From: Streptomyces sp. NBC_00289
GTDB lineage: Bacteria; Actinomycetota; Actinomycetes; Streptomycetales; Streptomycetaceae
Assembly: GCF_041435115.1 (NCBI RefSeq)
Contig: NZ_CP108046.1
Location: forward strand, 1,240,001-1,304,000
Reading direction: 5' to 3'
Length of the DNA stretch: 64,000 nucleotides
A program made the translations under genes and the position numbers. This document shows, piece by piece, positions 16,373 through 24,943 of this stretch. Each line of letters starts with the position of its first letter. The stretch's first letter is position 1. The notes beneath the pieces were generated by a model. It saw only the letters and a list, made by a program, of their open reading frames with translations. It was not told the DNA's origin and did no database searches.

Positions 16373-17148
16373 CCCGCCTCTCGGTGGACCGTCCGGCGGG
16401 GCACGTTCTCGGTGGCGCCGGTGATGGAGGAGATGATCTGTTCCTGCGACGCGGTGTTCACGTCGAAGAAGCCGTTGTTGCGGCCGAGTCGCAGTACGGC
16501 GGCCTGATCCGCGAGGGCCTTGACGTCGCCCATGTTGTGGCTGATGAGCAGGACCCCCATACCGCGGTCACGCAGTTCGTCGACGAGGTCCAGCACCTCG
16601 GTGGTCTGCTCGAACCCCAGGGCCGCGGTCGGTTCGTCCAGGAGGAGGACTCGCGGGTTCCCCAGCAGTGAGCGAGCGATGGCGACCGTCTGCCGCTGAC
16701 CGCTGGACAGGGAGACGACGGGAGCACGCAGATCCGGAATACCCCTGGTCAGGCGTTCGAGCAGGTGTCTGCTGCGGCGCTCCATCTCGACCTCGTCGAG
16801 GAACCCGAACCTGCGGATCTCGCGTCCGAGGAACAGATTGCCGACGACGTCGATGTTCCCGCACAGTGCGAGGTCCTGGTAGACCGTGGCGATGCCGAGG
16901 TCCCGGGCGTCGTGGGGGCGCCTGATCTGGACCGTCCGGCCCTCCCACTCGATGACGCCCTTGTCCGCGGGGGCGACTCCGGAGATCGCCTTGACGAGGG
17001 TGGACTTGCCGGCGCCGTTGTCGCCCAGCAGAGCGACAACCTGGCCGGTGCGAATCTCCAGCTCGATGTCCGTGAGGACGTCGACGACGCCGTAGCGCTT
17101 GCACACGCCGTGCAGCACCAGCAAGGGGAGATTCGGCACGGAGAACAT
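16366..17148 (-). CDS. Sugar ABC transporter ATP-binding protein
   Basis: 260 residues, one nucleotide-binding domain. Walker A is GDNGAGKST, the signature is SLSSGQRQTVAIARSL and Walker B is VLLLDEPTAALG; the switch His lies in LLISHNMGD. RbsA/XylG ATPases of this transporter class normally have two fused domains of about 500 residues, so this is a half-size, single-domain form that should act as a homodimer. It is coupled to the permease by overlap and lies downstream of the binding protein. Confidence 0.9.
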   Translation of the reverse strand: MFSVPNLPLLVLHGVCKRYGVVDVLTDIELEIRTGQVVALLGDNGAGKSTLVKAISGVAPADKGVIEWEGRTVQIRRPHDARDLGIATVYQDLALCGNIDVVGNLFLGREIRRFGFLDEVEMERRSRHLLERLTRGIPDLRAPVVSLSSGQRQTVAIARSLLGNPRVLLLDEPTAALGFEQTTEVLDLVDELRDRGMGVLLISHNMGDVKALADQAAVLRLGRNNGFFDVNTASQEQIISSITGATENVPRRTVHREAGW

Positions 17149-17186
17149 CTCCTTCCCGGGGCCCCGACCTGGCGGGAGCCGGCCTG

Positions 17187-18275
17187 TCAGGTCAGCCCGG
17201 CCTCGTTGCAGGCGGCCCCGAGCCGGGGGGTGCAGATCTGTTGGACCGTGTACACGCCGTCCTTCACCAGGGTGTCGTCGATGTTGTCGAGGGTCACGGA
17301 CACGGGCCTGAGCATGACGGCCGGTGCGTCCTCGCCATCGCGGGTCCGCACCTTGTCCGGGGCGAGCTCGGCGAGGCTTTCACCACGGGCCGCGGCCACC
17401 GCCAGGGCGGCGCCGGCCGACGCCTCGGGCCTGAAGGGCTTGTAGACGGTCATGTACTGATCGCCGCCGACGATGCGCCGTACCGCTCCGAGTTCGGCGT
17501 CCTGCCCGGTGACGGGGGGCAGCGGGTCGACCTTGTTGGCCTTGAGGGCGGTGATGCTGCCGGCGGCGAGGCCGTCGTTGGCGGCGTAGACCCCGTCGAT
17601 GTCGCCGATGCCGAGAGCCGCGATGGCGCCGGACATGTTCATGTTCGCGGTCTCCGTCCTCCATTGCAGAGTGTCGTACTCCTTGCCGATCTTGACCTTC
17701 CCCTGCAGCACGGACAGCGCGCCCTTCTTGAACGACACCGCGTTGGGGTCGCTGGGATCGCCGTTCATCATGACGATCTGGTCGCCGCGGACCTGGGCCT
17801 CCATGGCGGCGAGGAGCGCCCGGCCCTGGAGCCTGCCGACCTCCTCACCGTCGAAGGAGACATAGCCCGCGATCGGGCCCTCGGCCAGACGGTCGTAGGC
17901 GATGACCGGGATGTCCGCTTCGGCGGCCCTGCCGACCGTGGTGCCGAGCGATCGGGCGTCCACGGCCACGAGCACGATGGCGTCGACGCCCTTGGTGATC
18001 ATCGAGTCCATCTGTTCCTGCTGGATGGCCACGTCGTTCTTGGCGTTGGCGTGCTCGACCGTGCAGGCGGCGCACAACTCGGCGATCTTCTTCTCGAGCA
18101 GGGGCCTGTCCTGCGTCTCCCATCGCGCCGTGGTGGCGTCCGGCAACAGGAGTCCGATACTCGGCGCCTTCTTCCCGTCGGCGTCGTTCCCCGCGTCGGC
18201 CCCGCAGGCCGCGAGGGCGACGGCCGTGGAGACGGCGGTCATGGCGATGGCCGCCTCGCGTGTGCAGGCCTTCAT
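17187..18275 (-). CDS. Sugar-binding lipoprotein, XylF/ChvE-like
   Basis: 362 residues. A signal peptide ends in a lipobox (VALAACGAD), so the protein is anchored outside the membrane. Periplasmic-binding fold features include PVIAYDRLAEGPI, YVSFDGEEVGRLQG, QIVMMNGDPSDPN and QYMTVYKPF, all typical of xylose/multi-sugar binding proteins. First gene of the ABC set. It is clearly paralogous to the lipoprotein at 21322, sharing these motifs almost exactly and the ending EAGLT, although that copy belongs to a signalling gene pair on the other strand. Confidence 0.9.
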   Translation of the reverse strand: MKACTREAAIAMTAVSTAVALAACGADAGNDADGKKAPSIGLLLPDATTARWETQDRPLLEKKIAELCAACTVEHANAKNDVAIQQEQMDSMITKGVDAIVLVAVDARSLGTTVGRAAEADIPVIAYDRLAEGPIAGYVSFDGEEVGRLQGRALLAAMEAQVRGDQIVMMNGDPSDPNAVSFKKGALSVLQGKVKIGKEYDTLQWRTETANMNMSGAIAALGIGDIDGVYAANDGLAAGSITALKANKVDPLPPVTGQDAELGAVRRIVGGDQYMTVYKPFRPEASAGAALAVAAARGESLAELAPDKVRTRDGEDAPAVMLRPVSVTLDNIDDTLVKDGVYTVQQICTPRLGAACNEAGLT

Positions 18276-18790
18276 GGGAAGGACCTCCCTTGCCGGCTAC
18301 CCGCGACCGGCGTTCGCGGTATGAGCTTGTGGCGCTCCGCCTCTACGGCGTACGTCGATGGGTCGGGGTCCGGCTCTCGGAGGATCGGCGGGTGCGCACA
18401 GGAGTCGGTGCGGGAATCCGCGGGCCGTACGGGGCGCGGGAGTCGCGACGTGACGACGGGTGAGGTCCTGATGTCACGAAGCCGCGCGTCCGGGCGTGGG
18501 GGGCCCTGCGCCCGACCGTTCCGGCATCGGAATTCGGTGGGCGGCCGTGGTGCCGAGGCCGGACGCCGACCGGGAACGCACCACGTGGAAGCAGCAGGAC
18601 GACCACGTCGTCAGTGTGGCACCGGCGGTGGTGATCTGCGAATGCAGCACGTCGGGCTGTCGGCGGTGAGCGGCTCGCCCTGTCGCGAGCGAAGAGTCCG
18701 ATCTGTCCGTTCAGTTCCCTTGTGAGATTCTGGTAAGTGGTGCTCGGCCATCTCAGCGTGGCCGCACCGGACAGGAGGTACCTCGCGCAC
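18276..18790. other. Divergent promoter region, no gene seen
   Basis: About 515 bases between the ABC binding-protein gene (minus) and the sensor phosphatase (plus). Frames present show no protein features. It must hold the promoters of both units. A GGAGGT at about 18774 is the likely ribosome-binding site for the phosphatase at 18791. No clear operator repeat was found. Confidence 0.5.
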
Positions 18791-21325
18791 ATGCCTCATG
18801 ACGGCCGTGCCCGAGCCGGGGACACCGAACTGCGGGCAATCGAGGCCGACACCGCGGGCGCCGACGCTCCGCCTCCGATGCCGCGAGCCGCCCTGCGCGA
18901 TCGGGCCCTGATGTTCGCCGGAGCCGAGCTGCTCGCCGTCTACGTGTCCGATGCCGGAGACGAAGAGCTGCGCCTGGTGGAAACGGCCGGACGCACCACC
19001 GCCCCCGACTGTGTGCCGGAACGCCTGCCCGTGTCCGGTGGCTCGTCCGCCGCGCGGGCCTTCCGCGCCGACCGACCCCTGTGGCTCACTCCCGCCCCCT
19101 CCTCCTCCTCCTCCGAAGGAGGACTGACTCCCGTGCGAGCGGAGACGTCTCTCGGTGCTCTGCCGCTGACCTCGGACGGCAGGCGACTGGGCTGCCTGAT
19201 CGTCATGGGCGCGTCCACGGACGGCTTCGAAACCGGGCAACGGCGCTTTCTCGAGCGGTACGCCGACGCGGTCGCCGGCATGCTGAAGGCCGGGGCCGGT
19301 CGCCCCGTGCCCGCGCCCCTGCTGAGTCCCGCCCTGCGGAGTCTGCGCGTGGGTTCCTTCGTCCTGGAGCGCGACACCGGCGTCATCGAAGCGGACGAGA
19401 AACTGCTCGAGCTGGTCGGCATCACACCGGACGACTTCGACGGCAAGGCCGACACCCTGCTCGCGCACGCCTTCCCGGAGGACATGCACGCGCTGATGTC
19501 GATCGTGGAGTCGACCGGCCAGGACTACGGCCGGCGGGAACTGGAGTTCCGCATCCGGCGCCCGACGGGCGAAATGCGCTGGCTGAGCCTGAGCTGCCGG
19601 GTGACTCCGTGCACCGCCGAACGGCCTGAGCAGGTACTGGGCGTGGTGACGGCGACGTCGGTCCTGAGCCGTAGCGCCGATGACGTCTCCAGGATCCAGT
19701 GGCTGACCGCCGCGCTCGATGCCGCCGAGACGGTCCGTGACGTCGGGCAGGTGGCGGTCACCGCGCTGCGCGAGCCGCTGGGCGCCGACCGGGTGGCGCT
19801 GGCCGAGCTGCAGGACAACCGGCTCATGGTCACCGTGCTCGATCCGCCGCAGCCCGTCGTCTGGCCGCAGGTCTGGCGTTCGCAGTGGCGTTCGGAGTGG
19901 CCCGACGCACCGGTCACCGCCCTGCCCTCGCTGCGGACGGCCCTGCAGGACGGACGGATGGATCTGTGGCCCGCCGGTTCGCCTCTCGAACCCGGGCTCG
20001 CGGGCATCGGGAGCGGAGGGCTGGCCGTGCTGCCCCTTCCCGCCGAGGGCCGGGTCGCCGGCGTGTGCCTCGTCGGCTGGGACCGGCCGCACGAGTTCGT
20101 CCCCGAGGAACGGACCCTGCTGACCGCCACCGCCGCGCTGATCGGACAAGCCCTCAAGCGTGCGCACGCCTACGACGCGGAGCAGGAACTCGCGACGATG
20201 CTCCAGCGCAGTCTGCTGCCCCGACGCCTGCCCGAGCTGCCCGGCTGCACGGCCGTCGCACGGTACCTGCCCGCCAGGCGGGGGTTGCAGGTGGGCGGCG
20301 ACTGGTACGACGTCATCGCCCTCTCCGAGGAAAAGGTCGCGCTGGTCATCGGCGACGTGCAGGGACACAGTGCCGGAGCCGCGACGATCATGGGGCAGAT
20401 GCGTACCGCGGTCAGGGCCTACGCGGTGGAGGGCCACCCACCCGACGTGGTCGTCTCCCACGCCAACCGCCTCCTCGTCGGTATGGAGACCGATCTGTTC
20501 GCCACCTGCTGCTACGTCGAACTGGACCTGGAGGAGGGCAACACCCTGTTCGTCCGGGCCGGCCACCTCTCACCTCTCGTACGCCATGCCGACGGTCGAA
20601 CCGAGGAGGTGCAGGTCGAGGGCGGACTCCCGCTGGGCGTCCTCGCAGAGGCGGACTTTCCGATGACCGCGCTCACGCTGTCCCCGGGCACGGTCCTCGC
20701 GTTGATCACCGACGGTCTGGTCGAAGCCTCCGACCTGCCCCTGGACGAGGGGATGCGCCGAACGCTCACCTCGCTCGCCGCGGCCGATCCGGCGGACCCC
20801 GGGCACATGGCCGACGAACTCCTCGGCGACGTCGGCCGCCGCGAGGACGACGTGGCGCTGTTGTTGCTGCGCTACGACGGCATGAAGACGCGGCCGACAC
20901 GGGCCGACTGGGTGGTGTGGCGGCTGCCCGACGCCGTCATGCACGCCCGCCGTTTCACCGCGCGCACGCTGCGTCGGTGGAAGGCAGGGGAAGCAGCCGA
21001 CGAGGTGCTCCTGGTCGTGTCCGAGCTGGTCACCAACGCGCTGGTGCACACCCAGGGCCCGGTCCGTGTCGACCTGACACTCCGCGGTGACCGGGTGCGG
21101 GTCAGCGTGAGCGACTCCTCGCCGCGGACGCCCGCCAAGCCGGTGATCGTGGACTGGGAGGCGACCGGCGGCCGCGGCCTGCTTCTGGTCGAGGCGATGT
21201 CGGAGTCCTTCGGCTCGATGCCCGTGGCCGGAGGCAAACAGGTGTGGAGCGAGATCGCCGTACCGCGGCACGCGTCGGCGCCGACCGGCCCCGAGCCCGC
21301 GGCATCCCCACGGGCCCTGCCGTGA
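18791..21325 (+). CDS. Sensor phosphatase: GAF-PAS-GAF-PP2C-HATPase
   Basis: About 844 residues from ATG 18791. Predicted order: GAF-like domain about 30-175, PAS about 190-300 (VGSFVLERDTGVIEADEKLL), GAF about 310-465, SpoIIE/RsbU-type PP2C phosphatase about 470-685 (LQVGGDWYDVIALSEEKVAL, VIGDVQGHSAGAA, LALITDGLVEAS), and an RsbW-like HATPase about 695-835 (LLVVSELVTNALVHTQGPVR, GGRGLLLVEAMS). Such proteins combine anti-sigma-factor kinase and anti-anti-sigma phosphatase activities in partner switching. The start of the next gene, a sugar-binding lipoprotein, overlaps its stop (GTGA), so the two are made together; the lipoprotein may relay an extracellular sugar signal. No membrane segment is seen, so an intermediary would be needed. 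Confidence 0.88.
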   Translation: MPHDGRARAGDTELRAIEADTAGADAPPPMPRAALRDRALMFAGAELLAVYVSDAGDEELRLVETAGRTTAPDCVPERLPVSGGSSAARAFRADRPLWLTPAPSSSSSEGGLTPVRAETSLGALPLTSDGRRLGCLIVMGASTDGFETGQRRFLERYADAVAGMLKAGAGRPVPAPLLSPALRSLRVGSFVLERDTGVIEADEKLLELVGITPDDFDGKADTLLAHAFPEDMHALMSIVESTGQDYGRRELEFRIRRPTGEMRWLSLSCRVTPCTAERPEQVLGVVTATSVLSRSADDVSRIQWLTAALDAAETVRDVGQVAVTALREPLGADRVALAELQDNRLMVTVLDPPQPVVWPQVWRSQWRSEWPDAPVTALPSLRTALQDGRMDLWPAGSPLEPGLAGIGSGGLAVLPLPAEGRVAGVCLVGWDRPHEFVPEERTLLTATAALIGQALKRAHAYDAEQELATMLQRSLLPRRLPELPGCTAVARYLPARRGLQVGGDWYDVIALSEEKVALVIGDVQGHSAGAATIMGQMRTAVRAYAVEGHPPDVVVSHANRLLVGMETDLFATCCYVELDLEEGNTLFVRAGHLSPLVRHADGRTEEVQVEGGLPLGVLAEADFPMTALTLSPGTVLALITDGLVEASDLPLDEGMRRTLTSLAAADPADPGHMADELLGDVGRREDDVALLLLRYDGMKTRPTRADWVVWRLPDAVMHARRFTARTLRRWKAGEAADEVLLVVSELVTNALVHTQGPVRVDLTLRGDRVRVSVSDSSPRTPAKPVIVDWEATGGRGLLLVEAMSESFGSMPVAGGKQVWSEIAVPRHASAPTGPEPAASPRALP

Positions 21326-22404
21326 GCAGGCGTACCCGCCGCACCGTCGCGGCGCTCGTCGCGGGGATCATGACGATCTCCCTGGCCGCCTGCGCCGGAG
21401 ACGGCGAAGCGAAGACGGACAACTTCACCGTCGGCCTGATGCTCCCCAGCCGGGCTCTCCCGCGCTGGGAGCACTCCGACAAGCCGCTCATCGAGCGGCA
21501 CCTGAGGAAACTCTGTCCGCACTGCACGATGGAGTACGCCAACGCCGAGAACGACGCGGCGAGACAGCGGCAGCAAATGACCTCGATGATCACCAACGGC
21601 GCCAAGGTCCTGATCCTCGACGCCGCCGACACCAGGGCACTGCGTTCCTCGACCCGGGAGGCGCGGCGGGAGGGCGTCCCGGTCGTCGCCTACGACCGGC
21701 TCGCCGAGGGGCCGATCTCGGGCTATGTCAGTTTCGACGGCGTCCAGGTCGGCAGGCTCCAGGGCGAGGCGCTCCTGAAGGCCATGGGCGCGGGGGCGGG
21801 CGGCGAGAACGTCGTCATGATGAACGGCGATCCGACCAGCCCCAACGCGGCGGCGTACCGCAAGGGCGCCCTGTCCGTCATCGCGGGCAAGACGAGGATC
21901 GCCAAGTCGTACGACACCCTGGACTGGGACTCGGCCAACGCGCACGCCAACATGTCCGCCGCCATGGCGGCTCTGGGCCCGGACCGGATCGGCGGGGTTC
22001 TGGCGGCCAACGACGCGATCGCCGCGGGCGTCATCTCCGCCCTCAAGAGCGCCCGCGTCACGAAGCTTCCTCCGGTCACCGGCCAGGACGCCGAACTCGA
22101 AGCGGTTCAGCGCATCATCAAGGGCGAGCAGTACATGACGGTCTACAAGCCGTTCGAAAAGGAGGCCGCCGCGGCCGCCGCCATGGCCGTCGCCCTGGGA
22201 CGGGGCGGGGACGCCCGAGACGTCGCCACCACGACCACCGACAGCCCCACCACCGAGAACATCCCGTCCGTCCTGCTCACACCGACAGCCGTGACGGTCG
22301 ACACCATCGAGCGGACCCTGGTCGAGGACGGCGTCTACACCATCGCCCAGCTCTGCCCCCGGCTGCTCCGGTCCGCCTGCGAGGAGGCCGGGCTCACTCG
22401 TTGA
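21322..22404 (+). CDS. Sugar-binding lipoprotein coupled to sensor phosphatase
   Basis: 360 residues from GTG 21322, which overlaps the phosphatase stop by 4 bp; upstream starts would lie inside the phosphatase. The signal peptide and lipobox (MTISLAACAG) precede a ChvE/XylF-type binding fold with VVAYDRLAEGPIS, YVSFDGVQVGRLQG, VVMMNGDPTSPN and QYMTVYKPF. It is paralogous to the ABC-linked lipoprotein at 17187. No permease or ATPase follows, so it either shares the neighbouring transporter or works as a receptor component, as ChvE does for VirA in Agrobacterium. Confidence 0.88.
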   Translation: MSRRTRRTVAALVAGIMTISLAACAGDGEAKTDNFTVGLMLPSRALPRWEHSDKPLIERHLRKLCPHCTMEYANAENDAARQRQQMTSMITNGAKVLILDAADTRALRSSTREARREGVPVVAYDRLAEGPISGYVSFDGVQVGRLQGEALLKAMGAGAGGENVVMMNGDPTSPNAAAYRKGALSVIAGKTRIAKSYDTLDWDSANAHANMSAAMAALGPDRIGGVLAANDAIAAGVISALKSARVTKLPPVTGQDAELEAVQRIIKGEQYMTVYKPFEKEAAAAAAMAVALGRGGDARDVATTTTDSPTTENIPSVLLTPTAVTVDTIERTLVEDGVYTIAQLCPRLLRSACEEAGLTR

Positions 22405-22507
22405 CTTCCCCTCCCGGGCTCATGTCCCTCGCCGCGCTCGCGTGTGTACCGTCACCGCTGCCAACTACTGATGTCGTCCGGATCGTTGACGACTCCCCCA
22501 GCGTCAT

Positions 22508-22519
22508 GACAACGTTTCC
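22508..22519. promoter_or_regulatory. LacI-type operator half-match upstream of GH76 gene
   Basis: GACAACGTTTCC, matching the right half and centre of the 12-bp consensus GGTAACGTTTCC found at four other places in this locus. It lies 57 bp upstream of the mannanase start, a suitable promoter position. Confidence 0.5.
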
Positions 22520-22563
22520 ATCACCCCGGACCCTCACCCGCCCCCACCCGCCCCCATCCGAAT

Positions 22564-22575
22564 GGAGACGTTTCC
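22564..22575. promoter_or_regulatory. LacI-type operator touching the GH76 start
   Basis: GGAGACGTTTCC directly abuts the ATG at 22576 and contains the GGAGA ribosome-binding site. It is an imperfect palindrome of the GGTAACGTTTCC type; a bound repressor here would also block translation-start transcripts. Confidence 0.6.
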
Positions 22576-23781
22576 ATGCGCAGACACCCCTCCCGCCGAG
22601 CGCTGGTCGGATCCGGTCTGACGGCCATGGCCGCCATGGCCACGATGGCGGCACCGTCCACCGCGAACGCCTCGGTCGCGGACGGCGGCAACGCGGAAGA
22701 CGCAGAACACCGGTCTCGCGCGCTGTCCCGCGCCAGAGCCGCCTACGCCGCCCTGGACAAACACCTCGGCGCGACGGACGGGTCCGGTCTGGTCCGTGAG
22801 CAGTATCCGGCGGCCTCGGGCGACAACCCGTACTCCTACGAGTGGCCCTTCTCCCAGGTGCACATCGCCGCTCTGGACCTCGCGGCGGCGGACAAGGCGT
22901 ACGAGTCGGAGCTGACCGCCCGCGCGAAGGCCCAGGAGCACTACTGGCACGCCGGCGGAGGCACGACCGGGCTGCCCGGATACGACTCCTACCCCGACGC
23001 CCCGTACGGCTCGGGCGGCGACATGTTCTACGACGACAACGAGTGGGTCGGGCTGGCGAAGGTCCAGCGCCACCTGCAGACCGGGGACACCGCCGCGCTG
23101 GCACGCGCCAAGGAGATCTTCGCGCTCGTCAGGTCGGGCTGGGACACCGACACCTCGCATGCCGCGCCCGGCGGCGTCTTCTGGACCCAGGCGACCTGGA
23201 GCCACGACCGCAACACCGTCTCCAACATGCCGGGCGCCCAGCTCGGCCTGCGCCTTCACCTGATCACCGGCGAGAGCGGCTACCTGGACTGGGCGAAACG
23301 GTTCTACGACTGGACGAACACCCATCTGCAGAGCCCCGGCGGACTGTACTGGGACCATCTCGACCTCGAGGGCACGATCGAGAAGACCATCTGGTCGTAC
23401 AACCAGGGCGTCCCGGTCGGCGTGAACGTCCTGCTGCACCGGGCGACCCGGGAACGCGTCTACCTGCGCCGGGCCGAGCGGATCGCGGAGGCCGCGTACG
23501 CCTACTACGTCACACAGGGGCGACTGTTCAGCCAGCCCGTGTTCTTCAACTCGATCTTCTTCAAGAACCTGCTGCTCCTCGAGTCGGTGACCGGAGACGA
23601 CACATACCACCGCGCGATGGCCGACTACGCCGACCAGGTGTGGTCCACCATGCGCGATCCCTCGACCGGGCTCGTGCACTTCGACTCGTCCGGTGGCACA
23701 CAGGCGATCCAGCAGGCGGCCTTGGCACAGCTCTACGCCGTGCTCGCGTGGCCCCGTGCCCTCTGGCCCACGCTCTACTGA
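22576..23781 (+). CDS. Secreted GH76 endo-alpha-1,6-mannanase
   Basis: 401 residues. A twin-arginine-like N-terminus (MRRHPSRRALVGSG) with a hydrophobic stretch and ANA cleavage region suggests export. The (alpha/alpha)6 GH76 domain follows; FYDDNEWVGLA at about residues 151-161 contains the adjacent catalytic aspartates Asp153-Asp154, and GGVFWTQATWSHDRNTVSNM is also family-typical. GH76 enzymes cut alpha-1,6-mannan backbones of fungal or yeast walls. Two LacI-type operators precede it. Its end overlaps the convergent LacI gene by 7 bp. Confidence 0.88.
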   Translation: MRRHPSRRALVGSGLTAMAAMATMAAPSTANASVADGGNAEDAEHRSRALSRARAAYAALDKHLGATDGSGLVREQYPAASGDNPYSYEWPFSQVHIAALDLAAADKAYESELTARAKAQEHYWHAGGGTTGLPGYDSYPDAPYGSGGDMFYDDNEWVGLAKVQRHLQTGDTAALARAKEIFALVRSGWDTDTSHAAPGGVFWTQATWSHDRNTVSNMPGAQLGLRLHLITGESGYLDWAKRFYDWTNTHLQSPGGLYWDHLDLEGTIEKTIWSYNQGVPVGVNVLLHRATRERVYLRRAERIAEAAYAYYVTQGRLFSQPVFFNSIFFKNLLLLESVTGDDTYHRAMADYADQVWSTMRDPSTGLVHFDSSGGTQAIQQAALAQLYAVLAWPRALWPTLY

Positions 23782-24818
23782 GCCGGAACCTGAGGGCGCA
23801 GCTCCCCCGTTCCCCGGGCGATGAGCCGCACCGGCAGCACGGTCCTGCGGAACGGGGCACCCTCGCCGTTGATGCGGTCGATGAGGAGGTGGGCTGCGTG
23901 TCGGCCCAGCTCCTCGGTGTCCGACGTCACCACTGTCACCGGGGTGGGGAGCATGTCGGCCAGCTTGAAGTCGTCGAACCCCACCACCGCGACGGGCAGC
24001 CGAAGTTGCTGGCTCGCCCGCAGGACGCCCTCGGTCAGGAAGCCCGTGGTCGAGAAGATCGCTGTCGGCGGTCGCTCCGACGTCAGCAGGTCGTGGGCGG
24101 CTGCGGAGGCGTCGTCCGTGGTGCCGCGCCGCAGGGTGACGACCAGATCCTCGTCGACAGGGATGCCGCTGCGCCGCAACGCCTTGCGGTAGCCGCGCAG
24201 CCTGCGGCCGGTGGTGTAGTACGAGGGCGCGACCAGGATCGCGATCCGGCGGTGACCGTGGTCGATGAGGTGCTGTGTCGCCGCCGCTCCCCCGCCCTCG
24301 TTGTCGACCAGGACGACGTCGGACTCGGCGCCGGTGGCCGGTCGGTCGACGAAGACGATGGGCACGTGGTCGTGGGCGTTGACCTCGTCGAGAAAGGCGT
24401 GGTCACCCTGGTCGGGCACGATGATGAGTCCCGCGACCCGCCGCCCGATGAGTTCGCCCACCGCGCGCCGCTCGACCTCCGGATCCTCGTCGGCGGTGCT
24501 GAGCAGCACCGCGTACCCGGCCCGGTTCGCCACGTCGACGGCCGCCTTCGCCAGGGACGCGTAGAAGGGATTGGTCAGGTCACCGAGCAACAGCCCGATG
24601 GTCATGGAGTTCTGCCCGGGGCGGAGCGATCGCGCGATCTCGTTGCGCTGGTACCCGATGGCGTTGATGGCGGCCATGACCCGCTCGGCCGTCTCCTCGC
24701 GGACCGTGCCGATTCCGTTGACGACGCGTGAGACGGTGACGATGGCGACTCCGGCCCGCTCTGCGACATCGCGCATCGTCGGCCTGGTGCTCTGGTGTTG
24801 TGGGGGACGACTGCTCAC
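23775..24818 (-). CDS. LacI-family repressor of the mannan locus
   Basis: About 347 residues from GTG 24818 (ATG 24776 is an alternative). The LacI helix-turn-helix is at about residues 15-60 (MRDVAERAGVAIVTVSRVVN) with the hinge helix EIARSLRPGQNSMTIGLLL, then a periplasmic-binding-like effector domain (PIVFVDRPATGAESDVVLVD). Neighbours are GH76, GH125 and a sugar ABC importer, and operators of one sequence family precede all of them and this gene itself (24868). It is therefore the probable local repressor, released by a mannose-containing sugar (inference). Confidence 0.87.
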   Translation of the reverse strand: MSSRPPQHQSTRPTMRDVAERAGVAIVTVSRVVNGIGTVREETAERVMAAINAIGYQRNEIARSLRPGQNSMTIGLLLGDLTNPFYASLAKAAVDVANRAGYAVLLSTADEDPEVERRAVGELIGRRVAGLIIVPDQGDHAFLDEVNAHDHVPIVFVDRPATGAESDVVLVDNEGGGAAATQHLIDHGHRRIAILVAPSYYTTGRRLRGYRKALRRSGIPVDEDLVVTLRRGTTDDASAAAHDLLTSERPPTAIFSTTGFLTEGVLRASQQLRLPVAVVGFDDFKLADMLPTPVTVVTSDTEELGRHAAHLLIDRINGEGAPFRRTVLPVRLIARGTGELRPQVPAQ

Positions 24819-24867
24819 GTGGGGTGGAGACCAACTTTCTCGCCGGGCGGCCGGGTGACGGCCCTCA

Positions 24868-24879
24868 GGATACGTTTCC
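24868..24879. promoter_or_regulatory. LacI-type operator upstream of lacI gene
   Basis: GGATACGTTTCC, 50 bp upstream of the repressor start, one or two mismatches from the GGTAACGTTTCC consensus of this locus. It implies autoregulation. Confidence 0.65.
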
Positions 24880-24893
24880 GGTTCTGGGCGCAT

Positions 24894-24920
24894 GCCCCGG
24901 TCACCTGGGGTGACCGGGGC
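24894..24920 (-). terminator. Strong hairpin terminator of the ABC operon
   Basis: A perfect 12-bp stem (GCCCCGGTCACC / GGTGACCGGGGC) with a 3-nt loop lies 24 bp beyond the stop of the binding-protein gene and before the lacI operator. It is well placed to end the minus-strand transporter transcript and insulate the repressor gene. Confidence 0.85.
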
Positions 24921-24943
24921 TCTGTGTCCGTGGGACTCGGGCA

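Noticed and set aside
18611..20566. Long minus-strand frame (651 codons) opposite the sensor phosphatase
   Set aside because: It mirrors the phosphatase codons, is Gly/Gln/Arg-rich and has no recognisable domain; high GC produces such shadows.
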